From positions 62,001 through 126,000 of the forward strand of contig NZ_ULHE01000004.1 in the NCBI RefSeq assembly GCF_900519355.1: a stretch of DNA of 64,000 nucleotides. Direction: 5' to 3'. The translations under genes and the position numbers were made by a program. The notes beneath the pieces are model-generated. The model made no database searches and had not been told where the DNA came from. It saw nothing but the letters and a program-made list of their open reading frames with translations. Shown here piece after piece: positions 38,000-46,353 of the stretch. The DNA comes from Corynebacterium lactis. Lineage in GTDB: Bacteria > Actinomycetota > Actinomycetes > Mycobacteriales > Mycobacteriaceae. The first letter of the stretch is position 1; each line of letters starts with the position of its first letter.

Positions 38000-40462
38000 A
38001 TGACTCGTCGACCAATCACGTCCACCTACCGTCTCCAGCTCCGAGGGCCGAAGGCCGATACGAACGGTCGAGCGTTCACTTTCGAGGATGCGGCCGAGCA
38101 GGTTCCGTATTTGGCGAACCTCGGTGTTTCGCACCTCTACCTCTCCCCAATCCTGACTGCCGTGCCCGAGTCGAACCACGGTTACGACGTCATCGATCCG
38201 ACGACGGTCAACCCGGAGCTCGGTGGCATGGAGGGGCTGCAGAAGCTGGCAGAGGTCGCGCACGAGGCCGGCCTTGGTATCATCATCGACCTGGTTCCCA
38301 ACCACCTTGGCGTCGAGCAACCGAAGCTCAACGCCTGGTGGTGGGACGTCCTCACCTACGGCAAGGACTCTCAGTTCGAGCCCTATTTCGACATCGACTG
38401 GCACGAGGATAACGGCGCTGGCGGCAAGATGGGCCTGCCAGTGCTGGGATCGGCGGAAGACGTCGACAAACTCGAGGTCGATACCTCCGGCGAAGAACCC
38501 CTACTGCGCTACTACGACCACGAGTTCCCGGTCCGCCCCGGTACCGAGGACGGCACCGCGCAGGAGGTGCACGACCGACAGGCCTACCGCCTGATGTACT
38601 GGCGCGACGGCATCATCGGCTACCGACGCTTCTTCAGCGTCAACGGCCTGGCTGGCATCCGCCAGGAACACCCCGTTGTATTCGAGCACACTCACCGCAT
38701 CATCCGGGAACTGCTGGCGGCCGACATCATCGACGGCGTCCGCGTCGACCACCCGGACGGCCTGTCCGACCCCTTCGGCTACCTCTCCGAGCTGCGCCGC
38801 CTCCTCGGCGACGACAAGTGGCTGGTCATTGAGAAGATTCTGGGCGCCGAGGAGCCCCTCGACCCGAGGCTCCAGGTCGACGGAACCACCGGATACGACG
38901 CCCTGCGGGAGCTCGATAACGTGTTCATGAACCGCGACTCGCGCGACGCCATGAGCATGTTGGCCTTGCAGCAGTCCGGCTCGACCTGGGATAAGACCGC
39001 GGTTCACGCGACCGAGCAGGCCCTCAAACACGACGTAGCGGCCCACGAGCTGGCCGCGGAGGTCCGCCGCCTGGCCCGCGCTTTGCGCCGCGACAACTGG
39101 TCGATCAGCGGTGCGAGCGTCAGCGAGGAGGTGCTGATCGACACCATCTGCACCCTCGTCGCCTCCATGCCGGTCTACCGCGCAGACTACGTCTCGCTGT
39201 CGCGCGTGACCTCCACCGTGATCCAGGCGATGGCCGCCCGGTTCCCCTCCCGCGTCTTCGCCCTCGACCTCATCGCCGCTGGCCTCGTCGCCGGCGGCGA
39301 GGCAGCGACCCGCTTCGCCCAGGTCTGTGGTGCCGTCATGGCGAAGGGAGTCGAGGACACGACCTTCTACCGCGCCTGCCGCCTGATTAGCCTCAACGAG
39401 GTCGGCGGAGACCCGGGCCGCTACGGCATGTCCGCGGCCGAGTTTCACCTCCTGCAGTCCGAGCGCGCCCGCCTGTGGCCGCGCACCATGACGACGCTGT
39501 CGACCCACGACACCAAGCGTGGCGAGGACGTCCGCGCCCGTATCCTGCAGATTTCCGACGTGGCCGGCGAGTGGGCCGAAAACGTCCGAAACTGGACAGC
39601 CATCACCCCGGCCCCCGACGCCGCGACGGGCTACTTCCTGCTGCAGAACATCATCGGCGTGTGGCCGGCAGACGGCGTGATCACCGAGGAACTGCGCGAG
39701 CGCCTGCACGCCTACGCGGAGAAGGCGATCCGCGAGGCCAGCGTGCACACCTCCTGGACGGAGCCCGTCGAGGAGTTCGAGCTGGGCATCCGTCACTGGA
39801 TTGACGCGCTGCTCGACGGTCCTGTCACCGACTCCATCACCCAGTTTGTCCAGTCGATTTCCCCGGCCGCGCTGACGACCAGTTTCTCCCGCAAGCTCCT
39901 GCAACTTATCGGCCCGGGTATTCCGGACACCTACCAGGGCGCCGAATTCATAGAGGACTCTCTCGTCGACCCCGACAACCGCCGCTTCGTGGACTACGCC
40001 GCCAGGAAGCAAGCTCTCGACGTCGTCATGCGGGACGAGGTTCCGACGGCGATGGGCGACGCGGAGACGCCCGCCCGTTTTGCGGAGGGCTTTGATGCCT
40101 CCGACGCCGACGCAGTGAAGCTGATGGTCACGCACCACGGACTGAAGCTGCGTGCAGAGCGGCCCGACTCCTTCGTCGACGGCACCTATCAGCCCGTCTT
40201 CGCCGAGGGAATCGGCGAACGTCACCTGGTCGGCGCAGCCCGTGGGCCGAAAGGCCAGGCGCAGGACGTCATCGCGCTGGTCACCCGCCGCCCGATTGGC
40301 CTCCAGCGCGAGGGTGGCTGGGGCGACACCACGGTGACCCTGCCAGAGGGGTTCTGGACCGACCGCTTCACCGGACATACCTGGTCCGGCGCCATTGCCG
40401 TATCCTCTGTATTTGGTTCCTATCCCATGGCGCTTCTCGTGCGCGATGGCGACGGCGCCTAA
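38000..40462 (+). CDS. treY: Maltooligosyl trehalose synthase
   Basis: TreY turns the reducing end of a maltooligosaccharide into a trehalose unit, which TreZ then releases. The 820-residue GH13 protein begins TSTYRLQLRGPKADTNGRAF, then YLANLGVSHLYLSPILTAVP, SNHGYDVIDPTTVNPELGG, the nucleophile region DGVRVDHPDGLSDP near residue 250, WLVIEKILGAEEPL, and STHDTKRGEDVRARI. TATAAA lies 7 bases before the ATG, with AGAAG also possible as ribosome binding site. relS follows after 43 bases, and treZ lies 3.6 kb downstream. Confidence 0.96.
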   Translation: MTRRPITSTYRLQLRGPKADTNGRAFTFEDAAEQVPYLANLGVSHLYLSPILTAVPESNHGYDVIDPTTVNPELGGMEGLQKLAEVAHEAGLGIIIDLVPNHLGVEQPKLNAWWWDVLTYGKDSQFEPYFDIDWHEDNGAGGKMGLPVLGSAEDVDKLEVDTSGEEPLLRYYDHEFPVRPGTEDGTAQEVHDRQAYRLMYWRDGIIGYRRFFSVNGLAGIRQEHPVVFEHTHRIIRELLAADIIDGVRVDHPDGLSDPFGYLSELRRLLGDDKWLVIEKILGAEEPLDPRLQVDGTTGYDALRELDNVFMNRDSRDAMSMLALQQSGSTWDKTAVHATEQALKHDVAAHELAAEVRRLARALRRDNWSISGASVSEEVLIDTICTLVASMPVYRADYVSLSRVTSTVIQAMAARFPSRVFALDLIAAGLVAGGEAATRFAQVCGAVMAKGVEDTTFYRACRLISLNEVGGDPGRYGMSAAEFHLLQSERARLWPRTMTTLSTHDTKRGEDVRARILQISDVAGEWAENVRNWTAITPAPDAATGYFLLQNIIGVWPADGVITEELRERLHAYAEKAIREASVHTSWTEPVEEFELGIRHWIDALLDGPVTDSITQFVQSISPAALTTSFSRKLLQLIGPGIPDTYQGAEFIEDSLVDPDNRRFVDYAARKQALDVVMRDEVPTAMGDAETPARFAEGFDASDADAVKLMVTHHGLKLRAERPDSFVDGTYQPVFAEGIGERHLVGAARGPKGQAQDVIALVTRRPIGLQREGGWGDTTVTLPEGFWTDRFTGHTWSGAIAVSSVFGSYPMALLVRDGDGA

Positions 40463-40505
40463 AACCTTCTCTCCCCAACCCCAATTGGTCGCTTAAAACT
40501 CTCCG

Positions 40506-41762
40506 ATGAACGATTCGCTTTCCGACGCCCCCACGCAACAATCCGGTGCCCCTTCGGGGGCCAACGAGGACAGGGGCACGACGCCACCGCGCAAGAAGGC
40601 GACGGCGGCCCAGGACCGGGAGACGACGAGGGCGTTGCAGTCCCGGTATGACTCCTGGACGATGCGCCATCCAACGGCCGCGCAGGACTTCGTCGATGCG
40701 GTGAAGGAAATCCTCTCCGAGGCAGGTCTGGCGTTCGATGCGGTCACGGCACGCGTCAAGTCGTTCCGATCGACCCGGCAAAAGGCGCTGCGCCGGGACG
40801 CCGAGGGCAACTATGTCTACCCCGATCCGTGGCACGACGTGCACGACATCATCGGGGTCCGTGTGACCACCTACCACTCCACGGAAATCCCGGCGATCAT
40901 GGACGCGCTGAGCGACTCTCTGACGGTCCTGCGCACCATCGACAAGACCGCTGAGACCCGCATTAGCGGCCGGCTGGGGTACGGCTCCCAACACCTCATT
41001 TGCAAGGTCGGCATGACTGCGCCGTCGGACCTGGAGCCGTATACCAATATGCAGTTTGAGGTGCAGCTGCGCACCGTGCTGCAGCACGCGTGGGCCGAGT
41101 TCGAGCACGACATCCGCTACAAGGCCCCCGAAGGCGCGACCGACCCGCGTATCGACCGCGCCTTCGCGCTGGCCGCGGGCCTGATCGAGCTGGCGGACCA
41201 GCAATTCGACCAGGTCGTCGCGGTGTTGGAGGGCAGCGCCAGCGACGAGTCCGCAAGCGGTGTCGACGACGGCTCCAAGGCATCGGCCGACTCCGTCGCC
41301 GCCGATGACATTGTCCTGACCGACGAGACGCTGCCGGGAGTGCTTACTCTGCTTCTGCCCAACTCTCCTCGTTCCAAGTCGGAGCACTACGCGTGGGCGG
41401 AGGAGCTACTCACTCTCAACGGCATCACGACTGTGGGGCAGCTGCGAGAGCTCATCAATCCTCACCGGTTGGCAAAGATCAACAAGGCCATGAAGTACCG
41501 CTTCACCCCGGGCCACGTCCGCATCATCGACGACCTGCTGCTCGCCGCGAACGGCAACCGGCACATTCTGGCCACGGCCGACACCGGCGACGTCCCCCAG
41601 CGTCGGCCTCGGCGCCTGCGCTCGCGCCTGAACCAGATGGCAGGGGCCGGGGTTCTGGAGGAAAAGGCACAGGCCGAGGATCAGCTGAAGCGCTCGACGA
41701 AGAACTCGGCTACGAGTCCCGCCCCCGAAGCCGGTCCAGCTGCCGACGATCGCGCTTCGTAG
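40506..41762 (+). CDS. relS: (p)ppGpp synthetase, small alarmone synthetase with C-terminal extension
   Basis: The 418-residue protein has a RelA/SpoT synthetase domain at about residues 45-240: VTARVKSFRSTRQKALRR for ATP and substrate binding, DPWHDVHDIIGVRVTTYHST, LGYGSQHLICKV, and FEVQLRTVLQHAWAEFEHDI carrying the catalytic Glu. No HD hydrolase domain is present. The C-terminal part holds a helical domain around 290-360 (SEHYAWAEELLTLNGITTV) and a basic disordered tail. Place (after treY) and domain plan match C. glutamicum RelS. Its last 53 bases overlap the end of the convergent S4 gene. Confidence 0.88.
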   Translation: MNDSLSDAPTQQSGAPSGANEDRGTTPPRKKATAAQDRETTRALQSRYDSWTMRHPTAAQDFVDAVKEILSEAGLAFDAVTARVKSFRSTRQKALRRDAEGNYVYPDPWHDVHDIIGVRVTTYHSTEIPAIMDALSDSLTVLRTIDKTAETRISGRLGYGSQHLICKVGMTAPSDLEPYTNMQFEVQLRTVLQHAWAEFEHDIRYKAPEGATDPRIDRAFALAAGLIELADQQFDQVVAVLEGSASDESASGVDDGSKASADSVAADDIVLTDETLPGVLTLLLPNSPRSKSEHYAWAEELLTLNGITTVGQLRELINPHRLAKINKAMKYRFTPGHVRIIDDLLLAANGNRHILATADTGDVPQRRPRRLRSRLNQMAGAGVLEEKAQAEDQLKRSTKNSATSPAPEAGPAADDRAS

Positions 41763-42162
41763 GACGCCCAGCTCCCCGGTCTCGCGTCGGCATCGACGCG
41801 AGGATCTCCTTCGGCGGTGGCGGCGGAGAGTGGTCAATGTAGCACTGCGCGGCTACGGAGGCCCCGACGCGCTTTCGAATCGTGCTCCTGACTTCGACAA
41901 CGCGCTCCCTGTGGTTGACCCAGACCCGCACGGAGTCGCCGGGGACCACGAGCTGCGAGGGCTTGACCGTTTCCCCGTTGACTTTCACGTGCCCGCCACG
42001 GCACGCCTCGGCTGCCAACGCCCTTGTCTTCATCAACCGCACGGCCCACACCCAGGCGTCAATGCGGACGGGCTCCGCACTAAAATGCCCGGTGCCAGAA
42101 TTGCCCGAACGACGATCCCCGGCGTCAGGGTTGCCTGCACCGGGCCGGGAAGCCCCACCCAT
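41710..42162 (-). CDS. S4-domain RNA-binding protein (Hsp15-like)
   Basis: The 150-residue protein has an S4 domain at about residues 32-80: VRIDAWVWAVRLMKTRALAA, then GGHVKVNGETVKPSQLVVPGD and VRVWVNHRERVVEV, like the ribosome-associated heat-shock protein Hsp15 that rescues stalled 50S subunits. The N-terminal 30 residues are Gly/Ser-rich and the C-terminus is basic (RPTKRDRRQLDRLRG). It abuts the preceding membrane gene (TAGATG) and overlaps relS at the 3' end. Confidence 0.88.
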   Translation of the reverse strand: MGGASRPGAGNPDAGDRRSGNSGTGHFSAEPVRIDAWVWAVRLMKTRALAAEACRGGHVKVNGETVKPSQLVVPGDSVRVWVNHRERVVEVRSTIRKRVGASVAAQCYIDHSPPPPPKEILASMPTRDRGAGRPTKRDRRQLDRLRGRDS

Positions 42163-42399
42163 CTACTGGGGGTCCTTGTAGTTCACAATCTTCTGGACCT
42201 TCTGCCAGTTGACGAAGCCTCCGACAACACCAATTCCCGCGAGCAGGATAAAGAGCCAGATCTCGGCCGCGAGAAGACCAAAGACGAGGCCCGCCGCTAC
42301 ACCGCCACCGGTCCAGATAATGGCGTTGCGCGTGTACTTGCGCACAGCGTTTTTCCGGAGCTCGATCGGGTTGTTAGGGCGAGGCTGCAGATAACTCAT
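42163..42399 (-). CDS. Small membrane protein upstream of the S4 gene
   Basis: ATG 42399, preceded by GGGGGA, gives 78 residues: a polar basic N-terminus (ELRKNAVRKYTRN), two hydrophobic segments (about 25-42 and 45-62) and the basic end WQKVQKIVNYKDP. Its stop is followed at once by the S4 gene start, so the two are probably co-translated. Function unknown. Confidence 0.8.
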   Translation of the reverse strand: MSYLQPRPNNPIELRKNAVRKYTRNAIIWTGGGVAAGLVFGLLAAEIWLFILLAGIGVVGGFVNWQKVQKIVNYKDPQ

Positions 42400-42473
42400 G
42401 TCCCCCATAATATGTGTATTTTCAAACGCGTTGGTTTCGCCTGGAGCGATCCGGAGCGAAAGCGCTGTGCGCG

Positions 42474-42506
42474 TCGATAAGCGGGCGGCACGCGGGGCTT
42501 TATCGA
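42474..42506. promoter_or_regulatory. Inverted repeat between membrane protein and IclR genes
   Basis: TCGATAA (42474-42480) and TTATCGA (42500-42506) are perfect 7-bp arms, extended to TCGATAAGC/GCTTTATCGA with one bulge. It lies in the divergent 222-base gap and may be an operator, possibly of the IclR protein. Confidence 0.45.
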
Positions 42507-42621
42507 TGATGAGTTGAGACAGTGGTGACTGGGGACGGAGGGCGAGCGGCGGGTCGGTGCCAACTTCTTATTTAGGTAGCGAATTATCAGGACTGCGTAG
42601 TTCAGTTGATATGGTTAGTAC

Positions 42622-43350
42622 ATGACAGAGACTGTTCGCCCCCGCCACCGCATGGTGGATCGTGTTGCCGCGATTCTAGAGCTGGTAGCACGCACCCGAG
42701 AGGGCCTCACCCTCACCGACATTGCGAATACGCTCAACTATCCGCTCAGTACTACCCAGGGCCTGGTCAACGGCCTCACGGCAACAGGCTACCTGGACGA
42801 GCACAGCAAGCGGTACACGCTCGGCATGGCGCCGTTTCTGCTCAACGTCATGGCGGGTCGGCACATGGTCAACGTCCCGACGGAGGAATTGGAGGCCATT
42901 CACGAGGAAACCGGCCTCATTACGGTCCTGGCGCTACCTGTCGGCGGCAAGCTCTTTTATCTCAAGACCGTCGGCGAATCGATGCGGTACCAGTACCTCA
43001 CCGAGAACTTCCTACCCCGTTCGCTGCTGCGCACCTCCGCGGGCTGGGTACTGATGAGCCGGTTCGAAAAGCGCGAGCTGTGGTCCTACCTCAACAGCGC
43101 CCGGCCCGAGGACCAGGTCTACGTCGACGACTTCCTGCGCCACGCGGGCGAGATTGCGGAGACCGGCGTCTGCGCGGCACCGGGTATTGCTGAGGGCGGT
43201 GGCGTCGACGGCGTCTCCGTGGCCGTGGAGGAAGACGGCGCTACGGTCGCAGCGGTGTGCGTATTTGGCCGCCCGGAGAAGATCGCAGAGCGTCGAGACG
43301 AGCTGGTCGAAATCCTGCTGCGCCACCGCGGCGCCCACAGCGGAGACTAG
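42622..43350 (+). CDS. IclR-family transcriptional regulator
   Basis: The 242-residue protein has the IclR winged helix: RHRMVDRVAAILELVARTRE, then LTLTDIANTLNYPLSTTQGL and LTATGYLDEHSKRYTLG. A ligand-binding domain follows, with SLLRTSAGWVLMSRF and, near the end, a GVSVAVEEDGATVAAVCVFG strand pair. TATGGT sits 6 bases before the ATG, suggesting a leaderless mRNA. No metabolic gene is adjacent in an obvious regulon, so its effector is unknown. An 18-bp unit is duplicated over its stop codon. Confidence 0.92.
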   Translation: MTETVRPRHRMVDRVAAILELVARTREGLTLTDIANTLNYPLSTTQGLVNGLTATGYLDEHSKRYTLGMAPFLLNVMAGRHMVNVPTEELEAIHEETGLITVLALPVGGKLFYLKTVGESMRYQYLTENFLPRSLLRTSAGWVLMSRFEKRELWSYLNSARPEDQVYVDDFLRHAGEIAETGVCAAPGIAEGGGVDGVSVAVEEDGATVAAVCVFGRPEKIAERRDELVEILLRHRGAHSGD

Positions 43351-43381
43351 GCCGGGGCTAGGCACTAGGCCGGGGCTAGGC
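43347..43381. repeat. 18-bp tandem duplication over the IclR-gene stop
   Basis: CTAGGCCGGGGCTAGGC occurs at 43347-43363 and 43365-43381, period 18. The first copy contains the TAG stop (43348-43350), and the second covers the stop of the convergent YigZ gene at 43376. Confidence 0.88.
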
Positions 43382-44032
43382 GGGGACCTCCTGCCACGTC
43401 TCCCCCGCGTCGAGGGAGGGGGCGCTGGCGCCCTTCGTCAGCGCCTGCATTGTGCCGTCGAGCTCGGCGGTCTCTTCCGGCGATACGGCGAGGGAAAACT
43501 CGACGTTTTCGCCCCACGCTGTTTCGAGGATCGCAAAACCGCGGGCCCGGAGCTCGGATTCGATCCGTCCTGCATCCCACGCCGGGGCGGACACTTTCCG
43601 AATAAGGCGCCGAGTGCGACGCATCCGCTGCACCCGCTCCAAGCACTGCGACACCGAGTCCGAGTAAGCCCGCACCAGCCCGCCCGTGCCCAGCTTGATC
43701 CCGCCGAAGTAGCGGATCACCACGGCGGTGATGTTGGTCAGTCCGCTTCCCTGCAGCACGTCCAGCATTGGCCGTCCCGCCGTGCCGCTGGGCTCTCCGT
43801 CGTCGGAGGAGCGCTCGACCCGGTTGCCGCCCGGCACCTCGTGAATGAAGGCGCTGCAGTGGTGCCTTGCGTCCGGGAATTCCGACTTCGCCAGGCCGAT
43901 GAGCGCGCGGGCCGACTCCTCGTCATCCGTCCTGGCGATCCACGTGATAAAGCGCGACTTCTTGATTTCGAGCTCGTGGACGACGATATCGCCGTCGGCA
44001 GGCACGAGCAGTTCGGAGTCGGCGTCAGTCAT
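43376..44032 (-). CDS. YigZ / IMPACT family protein
   Basis: The 218-residue protein shows the IMPACT N-terminal domain: ELEIKKSRFITWIARTDDEE, then ARHHCSAFIH, RSSDDGEPSGTAGRPMLDVL and VVIRYFGGIKLGTGGLVRAY, and a ferredoxin-like C-terminal domain (DUF1949 type). Bacterial members are thought to bind RNA or translation factors, but the role is not settled. It is divergent from treZ and converges on the IclR gene. Confidence 0.92.
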   Translation of the reverse strand: MTDADSELLVPADGDIVVHELEIKKSRFITWIARTDDEESARALIGLAKSEFPDARHHCSAFIHEVPGGNRVERSSDDGEPSGTAGRPMLDVLQGSGLTNITAVVIRYFGGIKLGTGGLVRAYSDSVSQCLERVQRMRRTRRLIRKVSAPAWDAGRIESELRARGFAILETAWGENVEFSLAVSPEETAELDGTMQALTKGASAPSLDAGETWQEVPA

Positions 44033-44109
44033 AGCCCCTATTGTTGCGCATCGCGGGGCAGGTACCGAAATGGGCGCCGCGATCCGCGATGTCCCCTACC
44101 ATGGGGCAC

Positions 44110-45999
44110 ATGAGCAACTATCGAGTTTGGGCACCGTACGCAACCGAAGCACGCCTCCTGCTGGGAGACCCCGCAGCGCCAACGATCTTCGAGATGCACC
44201 CGGCCACCGAGGCGGGCTACGTCGGCGAATCCGGCTGGTTCGAGGCCGACGTCGCGCCCACTCCTGGTGACCGCTACGCGTTCTCGCTGAGGGCTCACGC
44301 GGGCTACGGCGCGCCTGCCGACGGCTCCGCGGACGGCGCGGGTGACTGGACGATCGCGCTGCCGGACCCGCGCTCGAAGTCGCAGCCGGACGGCCCGCAC
44401 GGGTTCTCCGAGGTCATCGACCTAGGCGCCTACGAGTGGAAGGACTCAGCCTGGACCGGCCGGATCCTCCCTGGTGGCCTGATCTACGAGCTCCACGTCG
44501 GAACCTTCAGCCCCTCCGGGGACTTCGCCGGGCTCGTCGATCATCTGGACCACCTGGTGGACCTCGGCGTCACCCACGTCGAAATCATGCCGGTCCAGCC
44601 CTTCGGCGGCGACCGAAACTGGGGCTACGACGGCGTGTCCTGGCACGCGGTGCACGAGGGCTACGGCGGCCCGCGCGGGCTGCAGAAGCTGGTCGACGTC
44701 TGCCACCGCAAGGGTCTGGCCGTCGTACTCGACGTGGTCTACAACCACTTCGGCCCAGACGGCAACTACGTCGGGTTCTTCGGCCCCTACACCGCCGGGG
44801 GATCGACCGGCTGGGGCGAGGTAGTCAACCTGACCGGCGACAACTCGGACGAGGTGCGCGCCTATATCCTGGACGCGGTGCGCCAGTGGTTCGTCGACTA
44901 CCACGTCGACGGGCTGCGCCTCGACGCGGTCCACGCACTGCACGACGAGGGGGCCTTCCACATCCTGGAGCAGATGCAGGTCGTCGCGGACTCCGTGGCC
45001 GCCGAGACCGGGATCCCGCGCACGCTGATCGCGGAGTCGGACCAGAACGATCCGCGCCTGGTGCGCCCCCGCGCCGCCGGCGGCTTCGGCCTGAACGCGC
45101 AATGGGACGACGACGTCCATCACGCCCTGCACACCCTGGTTTCGGGCGAGGACCACGCCTACTACGCCGATTTCGGCACCGTCGAGGCCCTGGCTACAGC
45201 GTTGGAGACCGGCTTCTGGCACGCGGGCACCATGTCGACGTTCCGCGGCCGCACCCACGGGCGCCCCTTCGACCTGTCGGTGCAGCCGATGCACGCCTTT
45301 GTCACCTACACCACCACGCACGATCAGACCGGCAACCGAGCGACCGGCGACCGCCCCTCCATGAACCTCTCCCCCGCCCAGCAGGTTCTCAAGGCCGCGG
45401 TGATCGCCTGCAGCCCGTTTACGCCGATGCTCTTCCAAGGCGAGGAATGGGGCGCATCCACCCCGTTCGCATTCTTCAGCTCGCACGAGAGCGAGGAGCT
45501 GCAGCGTCTCACCCGCGAGGGCCGCCTGCGTGAGTTCGCCCGCGCCGGGTGGGACCCGCAGGAGGTCGCCGACCCCTCCGACCCCCAGACTTTCCTCGAC
45601 TCCAAGCTCGACTGGTCCGAGGTGGGCACCGGCTCGCACGGGGAGATCCTCGACGCCTACCGCAGCCTCTTCGCTTTACGACGCTCTCACCCGGCGCTGC
45701 GGACCCCCTGGTCGGCTTCGGTAACCGCGGAGTACGACGAGGACCAGCGGGTTCTGGTGCTGCTGCGCAGCCAGGACGAACGAGAGGTCGGGGCGCGTGG
45801 CAACGACTCTTTCGAGACGCTGGCGCTGGTGGCGAACTTCTCGGATACAGAGGCCCGGGTCTCTCTGGACTCGGACTTTGGCTCCGCCGAACTGCTGCAC
45901 ACTTTCGGTGATGCTGCGGCGACGATCATCAACGACGAGGCTGCGGGCCCCGAAATCACGCTCCCCGCCTGGGGCTACGCCGTTGTATCGCTGGGCTAG
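44110..45999 (+). CDS. treZ: Malto-oligosyltrehalose trehalohydrolase
   Basis: TreZ releases trehalose from the chain end made by TreY. The ATG at 44110 gives 629 residues; an in-frame ATG at 44101 is the alternative. An N-terminal CBM48-like domain (SNYRVWAPYATEARLLLGD) precedes the GH13 barrel: YELHVGTFSPSGDFAGLVDH, VEIMPVQPFGGDRNWGYDGV, VLDVVYNHFGPDGNY, the nucleophile in GLRLDAVHALHD (near residue 272), the acid Glu in IAESDQND, and TTHDQTGNRATGDR. The stop codon lies in the first unit of a 9-bp minisatellite. Confidence 0.96.
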   Translation: MSNYRVWAPYATEARLLLGDPAAPTIFEMHPATEAGYVGESGWFEADVAPTPGDRYAFSLRAHAGYGAPADGSADGAGDWTIALPDPRSKSQPDGPHGFSEVIDLGAYEWKDSAWTGRILPGGLIYELHVGTFSPSGDFAGLVDHLDHLVDLGVTHVEIMPVQPFGGDRNWGYDGVSWHAVHEGYGGPRGLQKLVDVCHRKGLAVVLDVVYNHFGPDGNYVGFFGPYTAGGSTGWGEVVNLTGDNSDEVRAYILDAVRQWFVDYHVDGLRLDAVHALHDEGAFHILEQMQVVADSVAAETGIPRTLIAESDQNDPRLVRPRAAGGFGLNAQWDDDVHHALHTLVSGEDHAYYADFGTVEALATALETGFWHAGTMSTFRGRTHGRPFDLSVQPMHAFVTYTTTHDQTGNRATGDRPSMNLSPAQQVLKAAVIACSPFTPMLFQGEEWGASTPFAFFSSHESEELQRLTREGRLREFARAGWDPQEVADPSDPQTFLDSKLDWSEVGTGSHGEILDAYRSLFALRRSHPALRTPWSASVTAEYDEDQRVLVLLRSQDEREVGARGNDSFETLALVANFSDTEARVSLDSDFGSAELLHTFGDAAATIINDEAAGPEITLPAWGYAVVSLG

Positions 46000-46108
46000 G
46001 TGGGTCAGCTGGGTTAATCGAGCTAGCCGGGCTAGTTGGGCCAGCTGGGTCAGCCGAGCTAGCCGGGCTAGTTGGGCCAGCTGGGTCAGCCGAGCCAGCT
46101 GGGTTAGC
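45992..46108. repeat. 9-bp minisatellite, 13 copies, starting at the treZ stop
   Basis: Thirteen consecutive 9-mers of the form TGGGYYAGY or CGAGCYAGC run without interruption, from TGGGCTAGG (containing the treZ TAG at 45997-45999) to TGGGTTAGC. Four units make a 36-bp higher-order repeat present twice (46020-46055, 46056-46091). Frames on both strands stay open, but I see no gene. Confidence 0.92.
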
Positions 46109-46128
46109 CCTGTTCGGGCGTACTCCAG

Positions 46129-46185
46129 CACTGGCCCCAGCTGAGGGCACACACTGGCCCCGCTGAGGGCAAACACTGGCGCCGC
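46129..46185. repeat. CACTGGCSCC repeat, three copies
   Basis: CACTGGCCCCAGCTGAGGGC (46129), CACTGGCCCCGCTGAGGGC (46152) and CACTGGCGCCGC (46174) recur every 22-23 bases. The last one merges into a small hairpin GCCGCT/AGCGGG. Confidence 0.8.
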
Positions 46186-46206
46186 TTCAGCGGGCCCTAT
46201 GCAGGC

Positions 46207-46342
46207 CACTTTAGCGCTCGCTGGTTCACCTACCAGGCACTTTAGCGCTCGCTGGTGACTGTAGACCGCGGTATCGGCTGCTCTAAAGTCACGAACCAGC
46301 GCTAAAGTGCGCGGGGCGGAAATGAACCAGCGCTAAAGTGCG
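46207..46342. repeat. Four AGCGCT-centred elements, two direct and two inverted
   Basis: CACTTTAGCGCTCGCTGGT lies at 46207 and 46238, 31 bp apart. The inverted form GAACCAGCGCTAAAGTGCG lies at 46293-46311 and 46324-46342, again 31 bp apart. The two halves can pair with each other. The inverted copies lack four bases (CGCT) present in the direct copies. The arrangement resembles REP/BIME-type elements. Confidence 0.85.
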
Positions 46343-46353
46343 GTTACATGGGG

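Larger units (their letters stand above)
46000..46353. other. Repeat-rich intergenic block between convergent treZ and the 46354 gene
   Basis: No gene is seen in these 354 bases. From left to right: the end of the 9-bp minisatellite, three CACTGGCSCC units, and four copies of an AGCGCT-centred motif, two in each direction. Being at the 3' ends of two convergent genes, the block could stop transcription from both sides. Confidence 0.75.

Noticed and set aside
38501..40378. 625-residue frame opposite treY
   Set aside because: Shadow of treY, whose GH13 motifs cover the same stretch.
45992..46342. Repeat block as a CRISPR array
   Set aside because: Units are too short, spacers are not unique and of constant size, and no cas genes are near.
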